From contig NZ_QHHQ01000002.1 in assembly GCF_003258595.1 (NCBI RefSeq), positions 1,240,001 to 1,304,000 of the forward strand: 64,000 nucleotides of DNA, in the 5' to 3' direction. This document shows, piece after piece, positions 45,854 through 53,653 of this stretch. A program made the position numbers and the translations under genes. Source of the stretch: Acuticoccus sediminis. Its GTDB lineage: Bacteria; Pseudomonadota; Alphaproteobacteria; Rhizobiales; Amorphaceae. Numbering within the stretch: the first letter of the stretch is position 1; the number at the start of each line of letters is the position of its first letter. The notes beneath the pieces are model-generated. The model made no database searches, was not told the origin of the DNA, and saw only the letters and a list, made by a program, of their open reading frames with translations.

Positions 45854-46100
45854 CACCGCACCGCAGACCGACACGCCGCTCGAGCCCGGGACGCCGCCGA
45901 TGCGCGGCGTTCCCTCCACCCGTGACGCGCAGCCGCGCGACCCCGGGCTCCGGGACCCGCTGCCCATGAGGGGCCTGCCGCCGATGCGCGGGACGCCCCC
46001 GATGCGCGGGACACCGCCGACACGCGTCGTCCCGTCGCTGCCCGGCGTGCCGCCGTCCCGCCGAACGCCGCCCGCTACCGGGCGGCGTAGTCGAGCGTGA
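45846..46100 (+). CDS. Doubtful small repeat-containing ORF
   Basis: An 84-aa frame whose ATG overlaps the CoA-transferase stop by 8 bp and whose end overlaps the convergent hydratase gene. It is proline- and arginine-rich and contains tandem PPMRGTPPMRGTPP units from an 18-bp DNA repeat (around 45978-46020). No domain is recognised and there is no own ribosome site. It is more likely a repetitive convergent spacer than a gene. Confidence 0.25.
   Translation: MPDTAPQTDTPLEPGTPPMRGVPSTRDAQPRDPGLRDPLPMRGLPPMRGTPPMRGTPPTRVVPSLPGVPPSRRTPPATGRRSRA
45978..46020. repeat. Short tandem repeat of an 18-bp unit
   Basis: Two adjacent copies of a unit beginning CCGATGCGCGGGAC, with a diverged third copy near 45896. 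It lies in the 221-bp convergent spacer. Confidence 0.5.
46065..46088. terminator. Perfect hairpin spanning the hydratase stop codon
   Basis: Ten-base perfect arms (46065-46074 and 46079-46088) with a 4-base loop that contains part of the TAG stop of the minus-strand hydratase. Likely a terminator usable from both sides; no T-tract. Confidence 0.5.
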
Positions 46101-46824
46101 CGGAGCCGAGGCCCTCCACCTCGCCCTCGACCCGCGTGCCAGGCTCGATGAACGGCATCCCGGTGAGCGAGCCGGTCGTCAGCACCTGGCCGACCTGGAA
46201 GCCGCCGCAGAGCGAGCCGACGTGCAGCACGAAGCGCTCCAGCGCCGCCCAGGCATCGCCGCCCGGCGGCGTCGCCGGTCCCTCCACCACGACCTTGCCG
46301 TCGAAGGCGAGCCGCACCGCCGGCGACGTCCCGACGATCGTCCCGGTCCCGCCGAGGACGAGGCCGCCGTTGTTCTGGTTGTCCGCCAGCTTGGCCGGCG
46401 CCGGCGCGTCGACGAAGTCCTCCACGCGCCCGTCCACCACCTCGATGGTGACGATCGGCGTCACGACCTCCCGCAGCCGCGCGGCGAAGTCGGGCGCGTC
46501 GAGCGGCGGGAGCGGCGCGTCGAGCCGGAACGCGATCTCGAGCTCGATGCCGCATGCCCCGATCTCATCGGTCCCGAACGTCGCCCCGGAGGGCTTCACG
46601 CGGCGCCCGAGGATCGGCGCGATCATCGGCTTGTCGGCCCCCGGCGCGGTCTTCCACGCGGTCACGGGGCCGAGCTCGTCGGCGACAAGCGCCTGCACGT
46701 CCGTCACGTCCGCACCGGTCGCGCTGGCGGAGAATTCGGCGGCGGCGGAGGCGGGGGCACGGCTGTTGGTGCGATGCGCTTCGATGAGCGTGGCGGCAAA
46801 GCGCTCGGCAAGAGGGGTCGGCAC
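46075..46824 (-). CDS. 2-keto-4-pentenoate hydratase-like protein (MhpD family)
   Basis: A protein of 249 aa from a GTG at 46824 with AAGGAGA about 6 bp upstream. VTAWKTAPGADKPMIAPILG, GIELEIAFRLDAPLPP (metal Glu pair) and NNGGLVLGG are typical of the MhpD/fumarylacetoacetate hydrolase-related hydratases, which hydrate 2-oxo-pent-4-enoate or decarboxylate 4-oxalocrotonate in meta-cleavage pathways. No ring-cleavage gene is adjacent; the ring-fission cluster is 40 kb away. It is divergent from the enolase-superfamily gene, and a 2-keto-3-deoxy acid made by that dehydratase is another possible substrate. Confidence 0.83.
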   Translation of the reverse strand: MPTPLAERFAATLIEAHRTNSRAPASAAAEFSASATGADVTDVQALVADELGPVTAWKTAPGADKPMIAPILGRRVKPSGATFGTDEIGACGIELEIAFRLDAPLPPLDAPDFAARLREVVTPIVTIEVVDGRVEDFVDAPAPAKLADNQNNGGLVLGGTGTIVGTSPAVRLAFDGKVVVEGPATPPGGDAWAALERFVLHVGSLCGGFQVGQVLTTGSLTGMPFIEPGTRVEGEVEGLGSVTLDYAAR

Positions 46825-46983
46825 ATCGTCTCCTTGGATGGCGGTTGCGCTTGAGCACCGCCATCTTCGGCCGCCCGGCCCCCGCGAGGCAACGCGAAAT
46901 CGCCCTGCCGAGCGCGATTCCTCGCAACTGTCGCCGCCCCGCCCACCGGCACTCCCTTCCCTTCGCCGCCTACGGACAGGTCC

Positions 46984-48123
46984 ATGAAGATCAAGAAAAT
47001 CACCGCCGTCCCGATCTCCTTTCGCGTGCCGGAGGGGCAGAACGTCAGGCTCGGCATCGGCCGCGCGGTCAAGCGCGACGCCGTGCTCGTGCGCGTCGAC
47101 ACCGACGAGGGGATCACCGGCTGGGGCGAGGCGCACCACGGCCGCTGCCCGGGCGCGATCGCCAGGCTGATCGACACCACCCTCGCCGAGCTCGTCGAGG
47201 GCCAGGACGCCGGCGACATCGTCGGCATCTGGAACCGTGTCTACCGCATGCAGCTCGCCAGTCATGGCCTCGGCAGCGGTTCGGCGATGGCCCTCTCCGG
47301 GCTCGACATCGCCCTCTGGGACATCAAGGGCAAGGCGCTCGGCCAGCCGCTGCACCGCGTCCTCGGCGGCGCCCCGCGCCCCTCCCCTGCCTACGCCGGC
47401 GGCATCTCGCTCGGCTGGCAGGACCCGGCGAGCCTCGCCGAGGAGGCGCTCCAGTACGTCGCCGAGGGCTACCGCGCGCTGAAGCTGCGCGTTGGCGACA
47501 CGCCCGGTCGGGACATCCCCCGCGTGAGCGCGGTGCGACAGGCGGTCGGCGACGACATCGCCATCATGGTCGACGCCAACACCGGCTACTCCCTGTCCGA
47601 CGTCCGCCACGTCATGGCGGCCTACGAGGAACTCGCCGTCGAGTGGCTGGAGGAGCCCTTCCCGCCCCACGACCTGCGCAACTACCGCGAGGCGAAGGCG
47701 CTCGGCACCGTCCCCCTCGCCGCCGGCGAGAACCACGTGATGCGCTACGACTTCCTGCACATGATGGAGGAAGGCGCCATCTCGGTCATGCAGCCCGACG
47801 TCTCCAAGACCGGCGGCATCACCGAGACGCTGCGCATCGCGGCGCTGGTCTCGGCGGCGAAGCTCTCCTGCAACCCGCACACCTCGCTGACCGGCATCAA
47901 CATGGCGGCCTCGATCCACCTTCTCTCGGCCATCGACAATCCCGGCTACTACGAGGGCGACTGCGCCCGCCACAACCCGTTCCGCGACGAGGTCGGCGGT
48001 GCCGTCGGCGCCCTCGACGCCGACGGGTGCGTCTGGCCCCGGGAAGCCCCCGGCCTAGGCCTCGAGATCGACGAGGACTTCCTCGCCGCCCACCCCCTGA
48101 TCGAAGGCCCCTGCTACGTCTGA
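46984..48123 (+). CDS. Mandelate racemase/muconate lactonizing-type (enolase superfamily) enzyme
   Basis: A protein of 379 aa. Metal ligands are seen in IMVDANTGY (Asp), WLEEPFPP (Glu) and AAGENHV (Glu). The mandelate-racemase His-Asp dyad is likely QPDVSKTGG and CNPHTSL, with a final Glu in YYEGDC. The first base motif reads KLR instead of the usual KxK, which may change stereospecificity. Likely a sugar-acid dehydratase or racemase. It shares a 159-bp divergent promoter with the hydratase gene. Confidence 0.87.
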   Translation: MKIKKITAVPISFRVPEGQNVRLGIGRAVKRDAVLVRVDTDEGITGWGEAHHGRCPGAIARLIDTTLAELVEGQDAGDIVGIWNRVYRMQLASHGLGSGSAMALSGLDIALWDIKGKALGQPLHRVLGGAPRPSPAYAGGISLGWQDPASLAEEALQYVAEGYRALKLRVGDTPGRDIPRVSAVRQAVGDDIAIMVDANTGYSLSDVRHVMAAYEELAVEWLEEPFPPHDLRNYREAKALGTVPLAAGENHVMRYDFLHMMEEGAISVMQPDVSKTGGITETLRIAALVSAAKLSCNPHTSLTGINMAASIHLLSAIDNPGYYEGDCARHNPFRDEVGGAVGALDADGCVWPREAPGLGLEIDEDFLAAHPLIEGPCYV

Positions 48124-48494
48124 ACCCGGCCCGGGCAAAGGCTTCGGCACCTTGTGTGCCGGACGCGAACGGGTCTGATCGAGTGGACCGAGCGGGGGGC
48201 CGAAATTGTCGGCGAGAAGGACCGGAGGGCCTCCGGCGGGCTCGGGTCCCACCAACGATCAGGTCCCGCCTGACCGTCGAAGCCGCCATCGCGCTTTCCC
48301 CCTGGCAGCGTCCCGGACCCGGCGCAAGGGCAAGCGGCTTCGCCGGCCTCCGGCCCCTTGCGCCGGGTCCGGGACACTGCCCGTCGGGGGGCGCGACGGC
48401 GGCTCCGACGATCAGGCTCCCGCCCCGGATTGCGTGGGCGCCGTGCGAGGGCAGCGCTTTGCGAGGCAGGAGCAATGCCGGGCAGGATCCCGAC
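48124..48494. other. Gene-free convergent region with several palindromes
   Basis: This 371-bp gap lies between the stops of the enolase-superfamily gene and otnC. It contains a hairpin with 6-base arms (48145-48161) suited to terminate the plus-strand gene, a small one (48222-48236) and the 150-bp inverted repeat at 48268-48417. No credible coding frame. Confidence 0.65.
48268..48417. repeat. 150-bp inverted repeat
   Basis: One continuous palindrome with a common centre: arms of 63 nt, with 53 of 63 positions paired, and an inner block of 21 perfect pairs (48310-48330 with 48355-48375). The 24-nt loop itself can fold. Most mismatches are single substitutions that leave the reading of the arms intact, as in a decaying perfect palindrome. 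Likely a bidirectional terminator or mobile palindromic element. Confidence 0.78.
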
Positions 48495-49145
48495 CTAGGT
48501 GTCCCATTCGACGTCGAAGGCGGTGACCACGCGCTGCACCTCCGCCTCGCTCAGCATCCGCGGGCCGTGGCCCCGGGTCAGCATGGCGAGGCGGGCGGTG
48601 TCCTCCAGCTCCTCGATCGCCGTGCAGGCGGCCTCGACGTCCTTGCCCGCAACCACCGGGCCGTGGTTCGCGAGCATCACCGCCGAGCGGCGGCCGGCAA
48701 GGCCGCGGACCGCCTCCCCCATCGCCGGGTCGCCCGGCAGGAAGAACGGCAGCAGCTTCACCTTGCCGAGCTTCATCAGGCCGTAGGGCGTCAGCGGCGG
48801 GAGGAAGTTGTCCGCGTCGACGTCCGGCATCATCGACAGCGCCACCGCATGGCAGGAGTGGAGGTGCACCACCGCGCCCGCCGTGCCGCGCGTGTCGTAG
48901 AACGCGGTGTGAAGCGGCATCTCCTTGGTCGGCTTGTCGCCGCCGACGAGCGTGCCCCCGGCGTCGAAGCGCGACAGTCGCGCCGGGTCGAGCCGGCCGA
49001 AGCTGCTCCCCGTGGGGCTCACCAGGAGCCCGCCGTCCGGGGTGCGCGCCGAGATGTTGCCCGTCGACCCGTGGGTCAGCCCGCGATCGAACAGGGACCG
49101 GGCGAGGAGGCAGATCTCCTCGCGCAGCCGCGTCTCCCCGCTCAT
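48495..49145 (-). CDS. otnC: Class II aldolase-type 3-oxo-tetronate 4-phosphate decarboxylase
   Basis: A protein of 216 aa starting in an ATGA overlap with the kinase stop. Class II aldolase/adducin fold: THGSTGNISAR, VSPTGSSFGRLD, VHLHSCHAVALS (zinc histidines), a second zinc histidine in ANHGPVV. In the OtnC family it decarboxylates 3-oxo-tetronate 4-phosphate to dihydroxyacetone phosphate. The kinase and dehydrogenase genes directly upstream support this over a fuculose-phosphate aldolase. Confidence 0.88.
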   Translation of the reverse strand: MSGETRLREEICLLARSLFDRGLTHGSTGNISARTPDGGLLVSPTGSSFGRLDPARLSRFDAGGTLVGGDKPTKEMPLHTAFYDTRGTAGAVVHLHSCHAVALSMMPDVDADNFLPPLTPYGLMKLGKVKLLPFFLPGDPAMGEAVRGLAGRRSAVMLANHGPVVAGKDVEAACTAIEELEDTARLAMLTRGHGPRMLSEAEVQRVVTAFDVEWDT

Positions 49146-50413
49146 GCCGCCTCCAGCCTGGCGAGCGCGTCCGCGAAGAAGGTCTCCGCGCCGAAGTTGC
49201 CGGACTTCAGGGTCAGCGCGATGGGCTCGCCCGCCGACCGGGCGTAGCACCACGGCACCCCCGGCGCGATCTCGGCGCCGATGTCGAGCCGCGTCACGCC
49301 GAGCGCCTTGGCGACCGCGCCCGAGGTCTCGCCGCCCGCCACCACGAAGCCGCGCGCGCCGGCGTCGCGGGCCGCGACCGCACAGGCGGCGAGCGCCGTC
49401 TCGACGATCTCGCCCGCGGCGGCGACGCCGAGCTTCTCCTGCGCCCGCTTCACGCTGTCCGGCGCCGCGGTCGCGGTGACCAGCGGAGCGGCGGAGAGGT
49501 CCTGCGCGCCGAGCCAGTCGAGCGCCGCCTGTGGCCCCTCCTCGGCCAGCACCAGTGGATCGAGCCGGAAGACCGGCGCGCCGCGGGCGCCGTAGTCGGC
49601 CACCTGCCGGTTGGTCATCGCCGAACAGCTCCCCGACAGGACGACCCGCCCTGCGCCGATCGCCGGCCGCTCCACCCCGATCGCCTCCTCCGACAGCGTC
49701 CCGTCGGCGCGGTAGAGCGCCGGCAGCGGCATCGCCACCGCGCTGCCTCCGGTCATCAGCGGCATGTCGCGGCATGCTGCGGCGATGATGCCGAGGTCCT
49801 CGTCCGCCACCGCGTCCACCACCACGTGGGCAATGCCCTTCGCCGCGAGCGACGCCAGCTCGGCGCGCACCGCCTCGACGCCCCTCGCGACCGTCAGCCG
49901 GTCGACGAGGCCGACCTCGCGCGTCACCTGCGGCGCCAGCAGGCGCATCAGGTTGCTGTCGCGCATCGGCGTCAGCGGGTGGTCCTTCATCGGGCTCTCC
50001 GCGAGCGGCTGCCGGCCGACGAAGAGGTTGCCCATGAAGATCGCCCGCCCGTTCTCCGGGAAGGCGGGACAGTAGATGGTCTGGGCGGTGCCGAGGTCCG
50101 ACATCAGCGCCTCGGACACGGGGCCGATATTGCCCTCGGCGGTCGAGTCGAAGGTCGAGCAGTACTTCCAGAAGAACCGCTCCGCGCCGGCGGATCTCAG
50201 CCACGCGAGCGCGGCGCGCGCCTCGGCCACCGCGTCCGCGACCGGAACGGTCCGGATCTTGAGGGCGATCACCTCGAACGCCGCGGTGTCGGACGGCGGA
50301 GTGTCCGGAACGCCCATCCGCAGGCTGACCCGCGCCCCGCTGCGGGCGAGGAGGCCCGCGAGGTCCGTCGCGCCGGTGAAATCGTCGGCGATGGCAGCGA
50401 GGATCGGCGTCAC
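49142..50413 (-). CDS. otnK: Four-carbon acid sugar kinase (DUF1537, 3-oxo-tetronate kinase type)
   Basis: A protein of 423 aa from a GTG at 50413 in a GTGA overlap with the dehydrogenase stop. The N-terminal domain has IADDFTGATDLAGLL, KIRTVP, FFWKYCSTFDSTAEGNIG and YCPAFPENGR; the nucleotide-binding domain has VLSGSCSAMT and VVAGGETSGAV. These are the DUF1537 landmarks. With LtnD and OtnC it phosphorylates 3-oxo-tetronate at C4. It could also supply D-threonate 4-phosphate for the pdxA2-type enzyme at 35 kb. Confidence 0.9.
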   Translation of the reverse strand: MTPILAAIADDFTGATDLAGLLARSGARVSLRMGVPDTPPSDTAAFEVIALKIRTVPVADAVAEARAALAWLRSAGAERFFWKYCSTFDSTAEGNIGPVSEALMSDLGTAQTIYCPAFPENGRAIFMGNLFVGRQPLAESPMKDHPLTPMRDSNLMRLLAPQVTREVGLVDRLTVARGVEAVRAELASLAAKGIAHVVVDAVADEDLGIIAAACRDMPLMTGGSAVAMPLPALYRADGTLSEEAIGVERPAIGAGRVVLSGSCSAMTNRQVADYGARGAPVFRLDPLVLAEEGPQAALDWLGAQDLSAAPLVTATAAPDSVKRAQEKLGVAAAGEIVETALAACAVAARDAGARGFVVAGGETSGAVAKALGVTRLDIGAEIAPGVPWCYARSAGEPIALTLKSGNFGAETFFADALARLEAA

Positions 50414-51312
50414 CGGCCATCCTCCCCGGGGAGCGTCAGCCCGCTCCGCCCGGCGTAGACCTTGGCGATCGCCGCGTCGTCCTCCGCGCCGAGCCCCATG
50501 TCCACCGCGACCTTGAACTGGGACAGCGCCGCCGCCGTGATCGGCGCCTCGAACGGCACCGACCTCGCGATCTCGAGGACGATGCCGAGATCCTTCGGCC
50601 AGATGTTGACCGAGCTGCGCGGGGTGTAGTCGCCGTCGACGATGTGCGGCGCGCGGTTCTCCAGCATCCACGACGCCCCGGCGCACTTGGAGATGACCTC
50701 GAGGAACTGCGCCGGCGCCACGCCCTGCGTCATGCCGAAGGTCATCGCCTCTGCCATCGCCGCGATGTGCACCCCGGCGAGGAGCTGGTTGACCGCCTTC
50801 ATCGCGCTGCCGGCACCGGCGGCATCGCCGAGCTCGAAGACCGTCTCGGACACCGCGTCCAGCACCGGCTTCGCCGCGGCGAAGGCCGCCGGCGAACCGG
50901 ACGCCATGACCGAGAGAGTGCCGGCCGCCGCCCTCAGCGAGCCGCCCGAGATGGGCGCGTCGAGGTAGAGGACGCCGTGCTCGGTGCACCGCGCCTCCAT
51001 CGCGCGGGCGAACTCCGGCGCGACGGTCGCGCAGGAAAGGACGACAGCCCCCGGTTTCAGCGTCGGCACGAGCCCGGCCTCGCCGAAGAGGACGCTCTCG
51101 GTCTGCGCCGCGTTCAGCACGACGACGACGACCGCGTCGAGAGTCCCGGCGTTCCCGGCGAGCGACCCTTCCTGCCCGCCCTCGCTCTGGAAGGCGGTCA
51201 CCTTGGCGGGATCGACGTCCGCGCCCCACGTCGCAAGCCCGGCGCGAAGGCACGACGTGGCCATTCCGAGCCCCATGGAACCGAGGCCGACGACTGCGAT
51301 CTTGCAGCTCAT
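50410..51312 (-). CDS. ltnD: L-threonate/2-hydroxyacid dehydrogenase (LtnD-like)
   Basis: A protein of 300 aa. NAD loop VVGLGSMGLGMATSCL, family signature YLDAPISGGSLRAAAGTL and the catalytic Lys of GSAMKAVNQLLAGVH. It belongs to the 3-hydroxyisobutyrate dehydrogenase superfamily; the otnK-otnC genes behind it indicate the branch that oxidises L-threonate or D-erythronate at C2. The usual third enzyme, the isomerase OtnI, is not encoded in the window. Confidence 0.88.
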   Translation of the reverse strand: MSCKIAVVGLGSMGLGMATSCLRAGLATWGADVDPAKVTAFQSEGGQEGSLAGNAGTLDAVVVVVLNAAQTESVLFGEAGLVPTLKPGAVVLSCATVAPEFARAMEARCTEHGVLYLDAPISGGSLRAAAGTLSVMASGSPAAFAAAKPVLDAVSETVFELGDAAGAGSAMKAVNQLLAGVHIAAMAEAMTFGMTQGVAPAQFLEVISKCAGASWMLENRAPHIVDGDYTPRSSVNIWPKDLGIVLEIARSVPFEAPITAAALSQFKVAVDMGLGAEDDAAIAKVYAGRSGLTLPGEDGR

Positions 51313-51339
51313 TTTTGTTCCTCCCTGCCCTCACCTTCG

Positions 51340-51367
51340 GTCGGCGCCGCGACCCATGGGCGCCGAC
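51340..51367. promoter_or_regulatory. Inverted repeat upstream of ltnD
   Basis: Perfect 9-base arms (51340-51348 and 51359-51367), 28 bp upstream of the ltnD start in its 5' region. It may be an operator or a hairpin in the leader. The 178-bp gap shows nothing else distinct. Confidence 0.35.
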
Positions 51368-51490
51368 GTGTGATGGCTCCATCTGATGTACACGCCATGC
51401 AACCGGCGCGCACGCGCGGAGGCGCCGGCGGAGCGTCCGGCCCGCGATCCGGCGCGGACGCGGAACGCTGCGCCGTTGCGGGGAAGGGCT

Positions 51491-51967
51491 CTAGGCAGGC
51501 GCCTTGAGGAGCATCGGTTCGACGTCGACGAACTCCTCGTCCCCCGTCGTCCCGTCGATCCACATGAAGATGGAGAAGCTCCCCGGCGCCGACAGCACCG
51601 TCAGCGGGTGGTGCCAGACGTTGGCGCCGAAGGTGAACCCGGTGAGCCCGTCCGTCACGAACGCCTCGGCGCGGCTCATGTCGGGCCCTCCGGCGTCGGC
51701 GTGCGGCGCGACGAGGACCAGGATGCGGGAGGGCTGCAGCGGCACGAAGGTCTGCGAGGAGAACTCGTGCCGCTCCATCTGACGCACGGCGAGGGGCAGG
51801 CTGGCGGCCTCGGTCTTCGTGGCGACGGAGAGGCTCGGCCGCGCCGCCGGGCGGAGGCTGGCGAGCGCCCCGTCGAAGTAGGTGCGCCCGTCGGCGGGCG
51901 GCGCGAAGACCGTCCCGTAGGCGGCGAAGGCGTCGGCCGTCAGGGGCTTGAGAATGAGCTCGTTCAC
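51491..51967 (-). CDS. allA: Ureidoglycolate lyase
   Basis: A protein of 158 aa, the usual length of AllA. MERHEFSSQTFVPLQP, VLVAPHA and GVWHHPLTVL are signature regions, the histidines forming the active-site pocket. It splits ureidoglycolate into glyoxylate and urea at the end of allantoin breakdown. No other allantoin genes are nearby. It lies upstream of the ltnD-otnK-otnC genes on the same strand, with a 178-bp gap; its glyoxylate product links loosely to the aminotransferase at 39.6 kb. Confidence 0.9.
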   Translation of the reverse strand: MNELILKPLTADAFAAYGTVFAPPADGRTYFDGALASLRPAARPSLSVATKTEAASLPLAVRQMERHEFSSQTFVPLQPSRILVLVAPHADAGGPDMSRAEAFVTDGLTGFTFGANVWHHPLTVLSAPGSFSIFMWIDGTTGDEEFVDVEPMLLKAPA

Positions 51968-52080
51968 GCGTCTTCCGATTCTGTCACCAGTGCGCCAGCA
52001 CTAAACGCCATGGCGCAGGATCCCGCCAGACGGCGGGACCGCCGGGCCGCGTTCGCCCGGCGGAAACGCTGGTACCGACG

Positions 52081-53295
52081 TCAGCGGCTGCGCGGCTCGG
52101 CCGGCAGGAAGATGCCGATGATGCCCGCCGCCGGAAGGACCGAGCACACCTGGTAGACGAACTGGATGCCGTAGGCGTCGGCGAGGAAGCCCAGCAGGGC
52201 GGCGCCGATTCCCCCGATCCCGAACGCGAAGCCGAAGAACAGCCCGGAGACCAGCCCGACGCGCCCCGGGACAAGGTGCTGCGCATAGACGAGGATCGCC
52301 GAGAAGGCCGACGCCAGGATGAACCCGGCCGCCGCGCTCATGATCCCGGTCCCGACGAGGCCGACGTGCGGAAGCGCCAGGCTGAACGGCAGCACGCCGA
52401 GGATCGACACCACGATCACCGCCTTGCGCCCGATCCGGTCGCCGATCGGCCCGCCCGCGAACGTGCCGGCGGCGACCGCCGCGAGGAACACGAAGAGCAT
52501 GAGCTGCGACTGGCCCACCGAGAGGCCGAACGTGTCGATCAGGTAGAAGGTGTAGTAACCGTTCAGGGAGGCCATGTAGACGTACTTGGAGATGACCAGC
52601 ACGCCCAGCATGGCGAGGAGCAGCGGCACGTGGCGCGGCGGCGCGATTGACGACGCCGCCGCCTTCGGGCGGCTCTTGACGCGGATGTGCTCGCGCTTGG
52701 CCCAGGCCCCGACGTTGTAGAGCACCACCATGCCGATGAGCGCCAGCGCCGCGAACCAGGCGATGCTGGACTGGCCGAACGGCAGCACGATGAAGGCCGC
52801 GAGCAGCGGGCCGATCGCCGACCCGGTGTTGCCGCCCACCTGGAACAGCGACTGCGCGAACCCGTAGCGTCCGCCCGACGCCGCGCGCGCGGTGCGCGAG
52901 GAGTCCGGGTGGAAGATCGAGGAGCCGACGCCGATCATCATCGCCGAGACGAGGAGCAGCCCGTAGCTCCCCGCGAACGCGAGCACGACGAGGCCGATGA
53001 GGCTCGCGCCCATGCCGAGCGTCGCGATCTGGAACACCGGGCGCTTGTCGGTCGCGATGCCGACCGCCGGCTGCAGCAGCGAGGCGGTCGCCATGAAGGC
53101 GAAGTGGATGATGCCGACCTCGCCGAAGGTCAGCGCGTAGTTCTGCTGCAGCAACGGGTAGACGGCCGGAAGCAGCGACTGGATCGTGTCGTTGAGCCCG
53201 TGGCAGACGCTGAGGGCAACGAGGACGGCGAGGGTCGTGCGGGGAACGCTGTCGTCACGTGGGGCGGCAGCAGCATCGGGGGAGATGGTGCTCAT
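52081..53295 (-). CDS. MFS transporter, fosmidomycin-resistance (Fsr) type
   Basis: A protein of 404 aa from the ATG at 53295 (AAAGG upstream). Twelve membrane segments. The N-terminal VCHGLNDTIQSLLPAVYPLL and the GVGSSIFHPDSSRTAR region between helices 4 and 5 are typical of the Fsr group of drug exporters. Probably exports a small phosphonate or similar compound; nothing local identifies it. Confidence 0.88.
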   Translation of the reverse strand: MSTISPDAAAAPRDDSVPRTTLAVLVALSVCHGLNDTIQSLLPAVYPLLQQNYALTFGEVGIIHFAFMATASLLQPAVGIATDKRPVFQIATLGMGASLIGLVVLAFAGSYGLLLVSAMMIGVGSSIFHPDSSRTARAASGGRYGFAQSLFQVGGNTGSAIGPLLAAFIVLPFGQSSIAWFAALALIGMVVLYNVGAWAKREHIRVKSRPKAAASSIAPPRHVPLLLAMLGVLVISKYVYMASLNGYYTFYLIDTFGLSVGQSQLMLFVFLAAVAAGTFAGGPIGDRIGRKAVIVVSILGVLPFSLALPHVGLVGTGIMSAAAGFILASAFSAILVYAQHLVPGRVGLVSGLFFGFAFGIGGIGAALLGFLADAYGIQFVYQVCSVLPAAGIIGIFLPAEPRSR

Positions 53296-53440
53296 GGAGG
53301 TGCCTTTCAGCCCCGTCTGTCGCATGCCGCAGGGGGCGGAGCAATCCGCCCGTTGATCTAAATCAGACGCGAAGGTTCGCCGTCCGGACGACAGGGCGAC
53401 GCGGACGGTCAGGCCGCCCGCCACGCGTCGGCGGAGGGGC

Positions 53441-53653
53441 TCAGTCGTCGGTGCCGAGAAGCACTTCGGACGCCTTGATGATGACGTGGACCTTCTTGCC
53501 CTCGGCGAGGCCGAGGTCGGTCGCGGCGTCGGTGGTGATCATCGAGGTGATCACGTTGCCGGCGCCGATGTCGACGCGGATCTGGCTGTTCACCGGGCCG
53601 TTCTTCACCTCGGTCACGGTGCCGGCGATGACGTTGCGCGCGCTGATCTTCAT
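53441..53653 (-). CDS. mop: Molbindin (single TOBE/Mop domain)
   Basis: A protein of 70 aa with an AGGAGG site. It starts MKISARNVIAGTVTEVKNG and holds one Mop domain of about 65 residues with SQIRVDIGAGNVITSMI and VHVIIKASEVLLG. Such proteins assemble as hexamers that bind molybdate or tungstate and buffer it in the cytoplasm. Its ATG overlaps the stop of the MOT1-type transporter gene (ATGA), so uptake and storage are translationally coupled. Confidence 0.92.
   Translation of the reverse strand: MKISARNVIAGTVTEVKNGPVNSQIRVDIGAGNVITSMITTDAATDLGLAEGKKVHVIIKASEVLLGTDD

Noticed and set aside
45896-46020. CRISPR-like repeats
   Set aside because: Units are tandem without spacers of constant length, translated in frame, and there are no cas genes.
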